From positions 1 to 64,000 of the forward strand of contig KN834842.1 in the NCBI GenBank assembly GCA_000827265.1: a stretch of 64,000 nucleotides of DNA. Reading direction: 5' to 3'. Both the position numbers and the translations under genes were made by a program. Positions 12,117-24,300 of the stretch are shown here, in pieces. The notes beneath the pieces are model-generated. The model made no database searches, was not told the origin of the DNA, and saw nothing but the letters and a program-made list of their open reading frames with translations. The DNA comes from Collybiopsis luxurians FD-317 M1 (taxonomy: Eukaryota > Basidiomycota > Agaricomycetes > Agaricales > Omphalotaceae). The number at the start of each line of letters is the position of its first letter. Within the stretch, counting starts at the first letter, position 1.

Positions 12117-13245
12117 ATGTTGCCCACTCTAGGTTTATTTTCCATGTCTGTTATTTTCTAGAAGCTTACAGTCAACCTATTTTAGCAGGGGAACCCCTTT
12201 TTGCACCAACTTCGGATCGATTTGTCCTTTTTCCGATCCGTTATATCGATGTTCGTTTCATTCAATCTGTCAAGTAAACGTTTGACAAGCTCATTTCTAT
12301 TCGTCCAGATTTGGGACAAGTACAAATCCATAGAATCCTCCTTTTGGACTGCTGAATCTTTTCCCCCGGAAATTGACGCCACAAGTGCTGCGACTTCGAC
12401 TCATCTAGAGTACGTTGGCCGGCTGCTTGAGTTGTTGACTATGTTCGATTCCAGCGCCCTCTTCCGAGAATTGTCTTCGGTCGTGCAAAGCGCCGAAGCC
12501 CGTGCCTTTTTGGGATTCGCGACTATGCTCATAAACATTCACAGCGAGTTCCTGGGCAACCATCTTGAGATTTTGGGCACAGGTGCGACTTCCGGGGGCG
12601 AGATTTATATTGCGCCAGGTTCTTTGGACCAGTGGATGGACAAATGGAATGGTAACATTGGGGAATGGATGGTGGCTTTGGCGTCGGCGGAGCTTATCTT
12701 TGGAAGTACCCTCTTTGTGGCTCTCATTGAAGGATGTGAAATCGAGGAGTTGCGTAATGGTTTGAAGAATGTGTACCGCGATCGATGTGCATTTGCTGGA
12801 TTCTTCATCACTCTTTGCCGTCATCTCGCCAACCCACCTTCCCCAGCGACTATCCAGCGTATAATCACAAGCGCGGTGGGCACTGAACTTGACAGCATCA
12901 AGGGTACGGCTTTTGTCCATGTCTTTACCCTGTTTTGGTCATTCATTCGACGTTTGTCTTCTTTTACCTCAGATCTCATGAGTTTGTTTGACATATTCAT
13001 CGATTCCGCATCCTTGCCCAGCTTGGTCCAATTTATTGGTGATCAATTTGCGAACGAGTTCAATGTTGACAAACCCTTTGGCGCATGCAACCCTTTTGAT
13101 AAGTTTGTCGTGTCAATTTCTGGCGGTATCACAGCTGCAAAGGTCACTAGACCTTTAGTAGAGGGCAATGAATTGTAAGTATACCCTTCAGACGAGGTCC
13201 TCATTCTAACCCTCTCATTTCAGCGATTCCAGCGTTGAATTTTGA
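12117..13245 (+). CDS. Ribonucleotide reductase small-subunit (R2)-like protein with lost metal ligands
   Basis: Model join(12117..12132, 12186..12250, 12309..13174, 13224..13245), 322 aa; the junctions restore family sequence and the total is in frame. R2 carries the diiron centre and tyrosyl radical that drive dNTP synthesis. Matches in order: RFVLFPIRYIDIWDKYKSIE, SSFWTAE, QSAEARAFLGF, NIHSE, NPFDKF, and a C-terminus ending EFDSSVEF, like the R2 tail that docks into R1. Compared with the eukaryotic R2 pattern, the first ligand Asp (MFDSS), the His of NIHS and one Glu (SAELIF) remain. The Glu of ENIH is Ile, and the DEGLH motif reads DRCAF, losing Glu and His. The radical Tyr after HSE is Leu. 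So it should not assemble a normal diiron-tyrosyl site, yet the gene is open and spliceable. It may be a regulatory paralogue or an early relic. The start is the least certain part. Confidence 0.8.
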
Positions 13246-14974
13246 AGGACCTTTCGGTTTTGCTGCGCTGCGTTTGTCTCGTGCTCGGTTGTTGTCTGTT
13301 GAACTCCATTTCGAAACGTTTTCATTTTTCTTTAAACTCCCACATTGTGTATCTGTCATTACTGCTTCGTGCGCAAATCAGACAGTGTTCCGACAGGCCA
13401 ATTTGTTGACATATACGACTTTCCTCTACTTGAAGGCGGGTGAGGTTTCGTGAGTAGCAAGAATCGAAGGAGACATATCCTAGGTTCTTCTTCGTTTGCA
13501 TTTTTCTGAATATGGGAAACACTCTATCTGTTCTCTGACATTTGGAACGAATGAGTAAGCCTCAAGGTTATCTGGATCTGAGCAAATTAAGACCAAGTTT
13601 TCCTGCAATTGGCTGTTGATTCCTGGGAGACCACTATGGTCGGTTTTCATCTTCGGCTTGCCTCGATACATTGACATATTTGCCTTTGTAAGTGCCAAAT
13701 CCGTTGTTGCGACCGAATGTTTTGTCGCATTTATTCTCATTATACTTGATAGACGTTTGGTATTTGTTCTATCATGGTGGTTTCGAAGACTTGGCACACA
13801 TACACGGTGGACTTTGTGGGGGGACTGACTGTTGCATGGTTGAGATATCTATTGAGCATTGACAAATTAACGAACATGGGTGCGTTTGATCTCTCCCAAA
13901 CACTAACAATTCTTGTGCCCTACTCCTGAGGTCAATCCGTCGACGAGTATACGATGCTCATACCTATACCCATTCATTTTCACGATGTATCCCCTAAGGT
14001 CACCTCTGAATTTGAACCTGGCACGAGACAGAGGATTGTTCCAACTTTAGACACAGGTTGGCGTTTAAGCGTCACCGCCGCGGACAAATCAAACTTGAAT
14101 CACCCTTTTCAGAGCTATTCTTCTGGCCCCTGACTATCCCTGTTCACCATTACGGCCCAATATACTCCTCTGTTTATGTCCGTCCAATAGTGTGAATCAT
14201 AAGAGATGTTGGTGGTTGGCGAGGAAAAAGATTGACTTACCCGTCTTCCGACGTTACTGATGCTCTCCCTCTACGTCCAGTATGTCTGCAGAAGTCACCC
14301 ACCGTCTTGATACTCACACATAAGTCGACAATTAGCCGATTTGATTCTTCCCTCGTACAAATGCAAAATTAACTCTGCCAAGGTCGAAGCATGCAATGGA
14401 ATTGACTTACTCTTTTTAAGCAGTGATTCAGATATTCCGCGACCAGTGGTTACCTTTTGGCTTTCGCATGGGCTGAGACAAACCGTTGGTATACAACGTC
14501 ATTGCCTCGTAAGGATTAGTTGACAACCCTCACGTTCAAGTCGCGATTTGCTGTATTGATTCAATTACGAGTAAGAGTGTCACCAATATGTTTGAACTGC
14601 GCACCTAAACATATATTTTGATTGTCTAGATGAGACATACACTGATATTATATCCTTTGTTGTATGATAGTCGGTACTCAGGGCTTGGAAATCGTCAATT
14701 GACATACAAAAGTTCAGCGAATACATAACGGATAGATTTTTCATACAACGCGAAACCTATAAAGTTTCCTGCCTTGAATGTGTGCGTCGGCGTTATTTAT
14801 TTTAATACCTGGCCAAGTATTCGGGTTACAGAAGCTTGAGACAGACAGAGATGGACCAGGCCGAGTACGACTTGGTCGTCGCCAGGATAGGCATTAAGCG
14901 CCCAAGCGGCGTCTGTTTTGACGCGACACTCATGTGACCGGTCTATCGCGTTCTTTCCTTCCACCACTACCACC
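13246..14974. other. No gene recognised
   Basis: About 1.7 kb downstream of the RNR-like gene. Only short frames in all six phases, none with family resemblance or a clear exon/intron pattern. Confidence 0.4.
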
Positions 14975-16516
14975 ATGTCTTCACGCGAGGACATGAACTC
15001 TGTTTCTAACCTCGTGCAGCAAGTATTCTTCAAGGTCGGCCAGATTGAACCCCCTAACCCCGGAGCCTCACCTAGGACCAAGTCAACATTCAATCGTATG
15101 CTAACAACCGTAGCCCAAGCCGCCGGTCAAACCCTCGATCTCGCAGTCGGTCTCAGTGCAATGGCAGATTCAGAAGACGGAATCCCCATCAATCTTGGTC
15201 TCAAAGTCCCAGAGTGGCGTACGTTTCCTACACGCGATTGGTTTTGTATCTCATGGACGCATATAGACAACTTTTTGAACGTTCAAGACCGGCGTCCTCA
15301 AGATGATATGGAAGATATACGTGCAGATGAAGATGATGGCCATTCAGGACGACAAGAACGAGACGATGATATGGACGAAGACGAAGACGAAGATGAAGAC
15401 GTCGATCCTCAAGACGGAATAGAGGATGCGCAAAGGCTCACCGATGACGAAGATGCCGGTCAGCGAGCAAGAGTCGACGATGCAGATGAGGTAGATCAAG
15501 TCGAGAAGGCTCCGGATGCGCGCTCTGCAAAGATCGATGAGCTAGTCGATATGATTTTCGCCGGGACTGAGGATGTCGGGGACGGTATCATTCGCTACGA
15601 CCTACAGGACCTTCGCGACATGATCTTGAAGGGTGGATATAAGGGGAAGGTCGTCGACGAAGAGCGCGAGGCTTTTCGTCGTATGATTATCGGGTACGAC
15701 GTGGGTTCATTGGAAGATTTGGTGCGTGTGTTACTTTTCTTTGTTGGCATTTTTTTGACTACGTATCTAGAAGAAAGTTTTTGATGAAGCCTGTCTCGGC
15801 ATCACCACGGTCGTTCTGACCACCGAACGCGCCCTCGAATTTGCCGCCGTTAAGGACGTCCCGGAACGTATCCTTAAACGCGAAATATTCGCCTTCCGTG
15901 CTGATCAACAAGACCAAGTCACATCATACGTGCTCAATGTGGTCCGGAATATCGAAGGGATTAGGACTTACGATGAATGGGATTCCCAAAGCAAGGCTTT
16001 CAAGAAGAACTTCCGGCGTCGCTTGGCTGAACAGCTCTACCCGCAAGCGTTTCACGACATCGAGACGAGCGAAGATCCAGAAAAGAAGAAGAGTCGCGAA
16101 TATACCAAGCTCGTAACCCCAGTGCACAAGAAACACGACAAGTTACTGTCCCGCCGCAAGCAGATTTTGTTTCTCTACCAACAAGTAAGTCGTTCTGTTT
16201 TATGGCTTCGTTCTCTACGTTGATTTTGCTGCTGGAGTTTGGGCCTATCGTCCTCCTCGAGCCGACTTTTTTCAAGACGAAAGGAATTGAAGGGTATCCT
16301 CGACAATCCAACAACTATATCAAGGTCTTGGATTCGGTTTTGAGGCGGGTTGAAGGGCAGGAGTTGTCGGTGGAGCGATATACTGATGACCGTGCGTTGG
16401 TGTTGCGAACGGTCAAGCTTTTGGGCGGGGACGTAGTTGAGAAGTTTGTTCGCCAGTTTCTTGACGAGTTTATGTATTGGACACTGTTTTCCGATGGTGA
16501 AGACGAGGCGGAGTAG
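14975..16516 (+). CDS. Acidic hypothetical protein, 463 aa
   Basis: Model join(14975..15218, 15267..15721, 15771..16184, 16238..16516), 463 aa, in frame; the 48-nt first intron is also open, so it may be retained. The start ATG follows cacc. The N-terminal quarter (Ser/Thr and hydrophobic, up to the GLKVPEW segment) leads into a strongly acidic stretch with a DEDEDEDEDVD run near residue 115, then a mixed helical region (KIDELVDMIFAG, YDLQDLRDMILKGGYKGK), a basic segment around KKKSREYTK and KKHDKLLSRRKQ, and a C-terminal part with EFGPIVLLEPTFF and an acidic end (GEDEAE). I do not recognise the family. No membrane helix or signal peptide is visible; nuclear or chromatin association is a guess from charge alone. 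It sits between the RNR-like gene and the TET-like gene inside the accessory block. Confidence 0.7.
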
Positions 16517-16805
16517 GTGTGTAAATGTACTTTTGGCATTCTGGTAATATCCCTGTACAATATTCCTCGATCGGACACAGAACAGCAATACGAAAAGTGA
16601 CCCAAACTTGCGCCAGTGACACGTGCACACACTTTTTGATTTTGAACAGAGTCCAAGCGTCGTTCTATGTCGAAGGTATTCCCAAGTTCGTTCTTATTCG
16701 TGGATGAGTTCGTGCATGTTCATAAGCTTTCATGGCATTTATTAACTCAAACCCGCTCCCACTGAACGGTTAACACGTATTCAAGTTATTCACAAACAAC
16801 TAATA

Positions 16806-18470
16806 TCAATTATATATCTTGAACTTGTCGAGGACGTTGTCCCAATGAGTACGCCTCTCTCTGAGGTATCCCTGCTTCTGTTCTGGCGTCGCGTTCCACA
16901 AGAACTCTTTGTCGTTTTTGAGGCCATTGGATGCAAAACGAAACAACGCTCCAGCGGAATACTGCGTTATGGAGTACCGTTTTTCGCCTATATGACTTGT
17001 CGTGAGAAGAGGACATTCGATTGCGAGAATATCACTTACCTGGCTGGATAGGCAGATTGGAATGACGAAGAAGAGCGGAGAGGATGATGATTGTTGATCC
17101 CGGCGGAAATCGTATCACCAGGTTCAAGTCCCATACGACGAGCTCGCCTCCCTTGGTGTCGTCGAAGGAGCCAGCGCTGGTTATTGCGCACCCGCCGGGG
17201 TAGTTGCCATGGTCGACGTGGTCAGGAGTTACGGTTTGTGGTCCAAGATTAAAGGTCGTCGCAGCGAAGACGGAGTCTGGGAAATTTTTGCGTAACGAGG
17301 GTTTCCAGGCACGGAGAGCTTCGTCGTTTTCTCGGTAGGCTTCATACATGGCGGGGCAGAAACGTTTGAAGCCACTGTTGGCCAGTCCGGAAACGCGTTG
17401 AATGGCTTTATTGGCCAGAAGCGTTTCGAAAATGGCCTGGTTGCGCTTCGAGTGTTTCGTGTTGGACGGTTCTTTCTATGGAATCGTTGGTGTGAATGCA
17501 ATAATAGATGTAGCTGTTGACGAACCTGTCCACCGCCATGAGAATACCCAATGGCCTCGGCAACGTGCCCTCCTCGTCTGTGTTTCCTCTTTTTCTTGCC
17601 ATAAACGCCGTTGATTCGTGCCTTTTCGAGGACACGACATACCTCCGGATGAACTTCCTCCTGCCACTCCACATCTCGCGGATCGCTCAGACAGTGTATC
17701 ATGCCGCGACCGACGCGATCGCAGAAAATGGCATCGTAACTGTACGAGGACCGAGTTATTCATTGAATGTAGCTTGGAGATGGAAGATACGTACGTTTTG
17801 TCCCAATTGAAGTATTGTTTACCCTCTATCACCTGTTCCCTGCTCAATCCCTTGTACAGCGAGGGAGTCCTCCTACCTTGGAAACCCGTGGATGAAACCG
17901 GCAGTAATTTCGCATCGACATCGAGGGGGATAACGTGAGCTTCCTGGGCACGTTTGTTCGCGATCTCCTTGTCGTATTTAACATCCGATACTTTCATACG
18001 CTTTGACCGGCGGACCTCCTTGTGGTATTGCGTCTTTTTGGCTTTCTGAGACGCATTGAGCCGCTTACGTTTGCGATTTTGGGTGCGGGCCGTATCCAGT
18101 GACACGATGGGAGGTGAGGATGCAGGGTTCGGGTTAGAAGGGTCGAGGACGCTTGGGTAAGAGCAGACTGTGCTTTCGTTTTGGGGTTCGAAGGATGGAC
18201 GTTTCGTGGAGTTGGCTTGCATATCAGCGTGGGTATCATCTTCGCACTCAGATTCGGTGAGCTGTCCCTCGTAAATGTCGCGTTCCAGTTGGGTAAGTCG
18301 CTCTTGGAATTCAGAGTCGAGGGGGGCCGGTTTGTCGTCCTCATCCTCCTCGCCCTCCTCCTCGTTCCCGTCCTGACTGTCTTCGCTTTCATACCCTTCC
18401 TCCAAGCGCTCTTCTTCGGCGGATACCAGTAGATCTAGGAGATCCACGTCAAATCGAAATGCCTGGCTTC
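16806..18470 (-). CDS. 2-oxoglutarate/Fe(II) oxygenase, TET/JBP-like fungal type
   Basis: Exons on the minus strand: 17795-18470, 17526-17739, 17040-17475, 16806-16987; junction phases agree. A further 5' exon must exist because the 18470 boundary is a splice acceptor; its position is unresolved (possibly up to about 18.7 kb). The N-terminal half is acidic (EEEGEEDEDD) then basic (NRKRKRLNASQKAKK). The C-terminal half has the oxygenase core: TFNLGPQTVTPDHVDHGN with the HxD iron ligands, GGCAITSAGSFDDTKGGEL, VWDLNLVIRFPPGSTI, the distal iron His in LLRHSN, and the 2-oxoglutarate Arg in SAGALFRF. The end reads DNVLDKFKIYN. Fungal TET/JBP-like enzymes oxidise 5-methylcytosine and are often carried with DNA transposons; that the substrate here is methylcytosine is inference. 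A protein hydroxylase of the same fold is the alternative. Confidence 0.75.
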
Positions 18471-19483
18471 CTAGAGTACAATCGTTAGCAGATATGATTA
18501 GAATATACAATGATGAAAGGAATATCGACAGGTCGTGGTGATTCGTATTAGACAACGAGTCGCATGGGGTTCTCAGAGGTTAGACAACTCTCACGGCCCA
18601 AGATGGCCACAAGTGACGCCTGTCCATTTGAGACCCTTGGCGAACATCGTTTAGATATGCGTATCGTGAAATGATTTCGAACGACATCTTCGCGAGATGG
18701 GTTTACACCAGAGAAATTGTGTGATTATGATATTATGGGGGAAACTTACTTGTTTGCATTATTTTATATCTTGGGTTGGGGGGGGGGGGGGGTAAGACTA
18801 TGGGAGTGGGGCAAAGCGGAAGGGGGATGATGGCGGTTGTGGTTGAAGAAACGTTGATCAAAGTAAACAGAGTTTTGATGTGAATCACGACACCGCGCCA
18901 TTTAGCGCCTTCTCAGCGCATTGGTCTAATTATAGTACATCCTATCGCGACGCAGGGACAATGGAGGCCAACTGCATCGGTAGATTGGAGTTCCAGTCCT
19001 TCTTTGCTCAAAGGTCCATCTACTTGCTAATAATTCGCTCAATTTATTATGAACGGATTTACGAATTAAACTATCTAATGCTGGCTCTACGTCGACCGGT
19101 TTGGGTAATGTAAAACTCGTACAGGTTTCAGTACTACTGGTCCTATGTTAATTGATTAATTTCTACACGGGTGTTTGGATTGAAGAGCGGCGGGGATACA
19201 ACATAACGGCAATAGCAAATTGGGAGATCCCTTGGATCTCATTCGATGATCTATATTAAGTGGTCTATCGTATTGGAATGCATCAATGGGCGTGAAGCGA
19301 GCGACTTGGGACGAGAGAATACAGAAATTTTTGCGTACAAAAGGACCTTGACAAGTTGAATGAGTGGAATACAGCAAAGTGAGACGTACAGGTGTACAAG
19401 TGCGTGCAAAGACAGAGAGTTTGAGTGGAATTAAGCTGCAGGCAGAGCATACGAATTCTTGAAAGCAGATGATAACGAAGCGA
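18471..19483. other. No gene recognised; contains poly-G run
   Basis: Holds the unresolved 5' exon(s) and promoter of the oxygenase gene. A run of about 15 G on the plus strand sits at about 18778-18792, a likely slippage or G-quadruplex site. No other coding sequence is supported. Confidence 0.4.
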
Positions 19484-21086
19484 TTATTGAGCACAAGAGA
19501 TCAGCGGGGGATGTGAACGATCTGGATGGAGGTAGGTGAATGATGGTCGACACTGACTGTGAAGGAAACTCACCGGAGGGATATGTCATATCAAGCACAG
19601 TCAATGCGCCTTCAGAACGAAGCTGGAGGCATGCCCAAGTAATGATGAGCATGTTTGTGATATGGCGTTCGCCATCAAAGGGTTCGTAGGCTAACCAGCG
19701 TGCGTAATCGACGGTGGAAACAAACTTGTCAGCCATGTCGGCGGCCCCGAGGAAGTCGAATACGCAGTGTCGGAGATCATCGATCCTCCAGACAATGTAC
19801 GGTACACCTCGATAGATGTCCTCTTCAGGCTGTCGACCGGTGCAGACAATGTTCCTGCCTACTGGTGGGTGACGGAGCTGGGGTAGGATTGAGGGGGTCC
19901 AGCATTGACGGCATACGGCGCTATCGTAGTGCAGGGCGCCGCGGAATTCCCGGTAGTACTTGGACCTGTTGGTGCCCAGGACGCTGCAACAATGGTATAA
20001 GTCGTCGTGGTCCCACTTGATTTTGCCGCCTGTTAGGTAATGAGAAATGCACGGTCCCTTGGCGGCCTCGACGAGCTCGTACAGTGACTCGAGTACGATG
20101 TCGAAACCACCGTATTTCTCGATGGTTTCGACAGGGAGCTCGAGGTTTCGGATGTAGGGTGCGGCTCGAAGATTACCAAGGACGACTCCATTGTACGTGA
20201 TGGGTTTCGAGTTGATGTCCAAGAGGTCGGGGTTGTATGCGTGAGTGGGGGACCTGGCGGTGGAGGAGGAGGGTGCAGTCAATGTTGGGGGAGTAGGATA
20301 GGCTGCAGGGGCTTTGGGGACAACGGACGGTTTTGGGGCAACAGCAGGAGCGGGGCTGGCTTTCGGCACGATGGAAGTCTTGGGCTGACGCTTTGGAACG
20401 TTACGTGAGTCGGTCGTTGTTTTGTACGAATATCCCGGGGGAAGGGTCAGAGTTTGTGAGGAGCTGAACGAGGATGGTATGAGGGAAGCTTGCGATCCAT
20501 TCTGCATGGATGCAGATGGTACCCGGCTGATGGAGGGAGGGGACATGGAGGACGCAAGCCGTACAGGCGACCGTTCTCGAGAAGATTCGCGTCGAACCTT
20601 GTGTGCTTGAGCTCCTTGGACATATCGAGAGATACGCGGGGACGGATCGCGTACCGTCAGTCCCTGCGTGACTTTTTCAGGTGACAGATTCGGTCATAAA
20701 GTCGGAGTACTTACAGCGGTTGAGCCAGGGGACAAAATCAGCTCGGAGTACTCTGCGGTGTGTACGCGATCTGAGAGCTGTAAAATGGACTTGCATACAC
20801 ATGTGTCAGTAAATGTGATATTGTATCAATGAGATCGCATACGTTACCTTCAACGCGTGCTGGTGGTTTTGATGGACGTGTTGTTCCAAAGCCTCGATGG
20901 GACCATTGAATTTGCACTTGTTGTCGACGCGTGAAAAGGGGCAGTGGTATCCGCCTCCGGGGACCGCTCTGCAGGGTATCTTCATGCCTTTGCGTATATT
21001 TTCCATAAGTAAAAGATGAGATCTAAGTGTGAATTCAACTTACCTGCGACGTTGAGTTCGAGATTTCCGCGTTTCAAAGTGAACAT
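19484..21086 (-). CDS. Cys/His-rich hypothetical protein, 461 aa
   Basis: Minus-strand exons 21044-21086, 20848-20987, 20715-20789, 19574-20663 and 19484-19521 give 461 aa in frame. The N-terminus (MFTLKRGNLELNVAGMKIP) leads into a single zinc-finger-like unit: YHCPF..CKF, then HVHQNH near residues 35-58. A Ser/Pro/Thr-rich disordered linker (about 90-205) follows, and then a folded domain starting at PITYNGVVLGNLRAAPYIR, with several Cys (HCCSVLG, VCRQCW, IVCTGR) and the segment YIVWRIDDLRHCVFDFL. I do not know this family. It is transcribed divergently from the recombinase/helicase gene with about 305 bp between the start codons, and both proteins begin with a zinc-finger-like unit, which suggests they belong to one element and share a regulatory region. 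Confidence 0.75.
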
Positions 21087-21391
21087 AAGTTATTAAATAT
21101 CGTGGATGGACGTGGATGGACGTGGAAGGTGGTGGTTGAGGGAAAAGACGCGTTTTGCGCCAGTCCCGATTTTAGTAGTTCGGCACGGCTGTCACACTCA
21201 CGTGCTTCAGCCACAAAACTTCTTTTTACGTCCATCATGGCAAAGTTGGTATTTTTCTTCTAGCTTATATGCAGCTTGTTTTGTTTATCTGAGCTTTTAG
21301 AGGATGCCAAATTGGGTACTGTGTTTTTCCTGAGGCTGGTAAGGCTGAAAATCACAGGAAAACTTACCATACTAGCTACTACGACATTGCT
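21087..21391. promoter_or_regulatory. Shared divergent intergenic region
   Basis: A 305-bp interval between the two divergent start codons. Contains a direct repeat near 21101-21125 (gtggatggac repeated, then gtggaaggtgg) and little else that I can recognise; a bidirectional promoter is inferred from geometry only. Confidence 0.35.
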
Positions 21392-24300
21392 ATGGGCGAC
21401 AAGGGTATAACACTTGAGGTCTTTGTTTTGAATGATCCATAAGCTAACGCTGTTCCAGCGCGATTTGGCAGTAATGTTGTCCTCAGAGTCCAGAGGGATC
21501 CGGACTCTGGTCAACTAGTTTGTCCATGCGGTAATGAAGGTCACAATCGTTACAACAAAAACGTGATGTTCCGTATTTGTCAACTTGAATTTCATCCCGA
21601 CGGCGCTCTGTCTTCAGACTTTGACGAGCCTGATGAGCAGCTGCGAGTAGATCCTGTCTCCAAAAATCCTGTCCATCCTGATCTTTACGACGCTGCGAAA
21701 CGAGTCAAGACAAAAAAACGAGGACCAGTTAAAAGGATGGTACCTCCTCCGTCCGATGGTCAAGTTGACCCTGGTGTCTCTTCCCCCTCCTCAACTCCTA
21801 AGTCCCCCTCTGGTCCTGAAGATGTTGATATCGATGTCCCTCTGGGCTTGACCGATCCGTCTTTGCCTTCTGGTAGCGGTGTTGTGGCAGAGTCTTCCCC
21901 ATCTCCTGCGCCTCCAAGAGCTGATCAGGACGTTGATATGGATGTACCTGATGGTACAGACGTTCCGTCTTTTCCTCCTGATTTCGATCTCCCGTCTCCC
22001 ACTGCTTTTCGTCCAGCGAGTCCTCAAGTTGATGTTGATATGACTGACGTAGGGGGTGAAGCTGATTTCGACAAGCTTGGGAGAGATGACGGCCAGGATT
22101 GGATCGCTCCAGATGATCCCCATGAATCCGAAGACGAAGGAGATGACTGGCTTGGGGTTTCTGATCCCGACAGTTGTCCAGTGGCCGATGTAGACGATGA
22201 CGAGCTTGTGGAGGCGCACAGACCGCTCCCAGATGTGACAGTGCAGAGTTCCGAGGATTTTCTAGCAGAGTTTGGCCTGTTGGTTGATCCTACATGGCAT
22301 CAGACAATATGCCTGGACTGTCAGAGGCCAGTCGGCTGGAAATCTGCGCGCAGGCATGTCCAGCAGCAGCATCGTTCAAAATCGTCTCGGGCTGAGCGTA
22401 TGGCTGGAGCTTTCCGAGACCTTCCTAAAGAGGACGCGTTTTTAGAGCATCTCATTTCCCTGGAAGCCAATTCTCCTATTCCTTGGCCAAACGAGCCGAT
22501 CGCTCCTGTACCGGGTTTGGAGGTGAAGGTTGCCTACCGCTGCGACTTTGCTGGTTGCGGGATGGTTCGAGGTTCAAAGAATTCGATTCGCGTCCACATT
22601 TCTCAAGCTCGTCACTCATGGGTCACCCGCACATCTTTCTCATCGATCCATGTTCATCCACTGGGGGGCTTCTACGGAAGTCGTCAGTTTGTGGAAATTT
22701 CGGATCCAGATGAGGATCAAGACGACGATATCGTACTCAAGTCAGTGATGGATTTTTGCAAGTCAAAAGGCCTTGGGGAGGCTCCAAACCGCTTCAAGTC
22801 GAGTCGGGAGCTGGAGTCGTCGGAAATGAATGAGTTGTATCGGTTGTTCAGGTGGTACGAGGTGCTGGACGACGTTGAGTATGCAGCCTTGCGGTCAGCT
22901 GCTTCTAGTCCGAGAGACGCAGGGGATCCCGGTGAACTACGCATTCGAATCGCTGGAAACGAGTACTATCACCATGTTACAGGCCATCTGGACCGCCTGA
23001 GTGTTACAACTCGACGTTGGATTCGCAGTCCTACGCTAAAGTGAGCATTGCGTTTCTGAAATATTGGCTTTTTCTTACATATTTCCAGTGAACCGCTGAA
23101 GCAGGTCCCCTTCCGTCGTCCTCAAGAGCACGGAACGGTTGACAAGGACTCGAATTTCCTTACCGATTTTGTAACTTTCCTGATCCGTACCATTCACAAA
23201 CCTATCCCCAACTTTCCTGTTACTGTCCATCCAACCACTCGATCCTTACTGCTCAAACTTGATAATGCTGCTTCAAACCCGGACGTCCCTATGGTCGAGA
23301 TTACGCATATTCTTCATGAGGTCGTTTGGAGTTTTCTGTCAGATGTCACTCGTGAATTCAAGGCCGAACCAAATATGTGCCCTCTCTCGCGCTTCATCAT
23401 TGCATTCGCTATTACAGATGACAAAGGTACATTCCTTCCTATTCGTCAGATACCGGTACACTACACCAAAATTCAATGGTGTTTTCGCGCATCTGCTTGC
23501 TGGGAAATTCAATTGCGTCGGAAAAATTTTGATGATAGCTGCTTCGAGTGAGTGGTTTTAGATTTTTCACTGCGATTGTTCCTTACACTTTGTTAGCACG
23601 TACAAAGCCATCGTGAAGCCATTTTTGATAGACTCGGAACAAACCCCTTTTGCGACCATGCGCGAGAATATCAAGCACTTTACGAGTGTTGTTATGCGTC
23701 AGCCTGGATTACCCAGATTCACTTGGGACGTTAATTACGAGGTTATCTCGATTGACGGTAATCCTCTTGGCTGGAAGACCATTGTATCGTCATGGCAAGA
23801 GTGCCTCGCCATGCTCCAGTCGTCCGTCGACAAAGTTTTCCGGGGCTGTCAGTACGATCATATACTCGACTTTATCGATTCCAAGCTCATGCCCGACTCT
23901 CCCGATAAATGGTTCCGAGACTCCAGGACGAATTCGAAGGTGGGATACTCTTTCATCACCGATCCTACAAATGGATTGCAGGTGTACCGGAACGTTTTGC
24001 TGAGACACCTCTTGCATGATCCCTCCCTGTTTGCTGTGGTTAACGGTCGAGTTTACGCCAAAGCTGGGCGTGTTTGGGAGTGGTTCGGGGAGCTTCAAGA
24101 CTTGGTGAACTTGCTGTGGTATATCACCTCAATTACTTGCCCCGGTTCAGCTCGAGGCACCGAATGGCAGCATCTTTACTATGCGAATCACCCTTCCCAT
24201 CAAAAGAACTTTCATTGCCTGAACGGGATGCCGGGTATCGAGTTCATCTACGGAAAGATGGAAAGTCAGAAGGGTCATACTAAAGCTGTTCTTCGTACTC

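Noticed and set aside
13235..13453. 72-codon frame overlapping the end of the RNR-like gene
   Set aside because: Begins inside the last RNR-like exon in another phase; no independent features.
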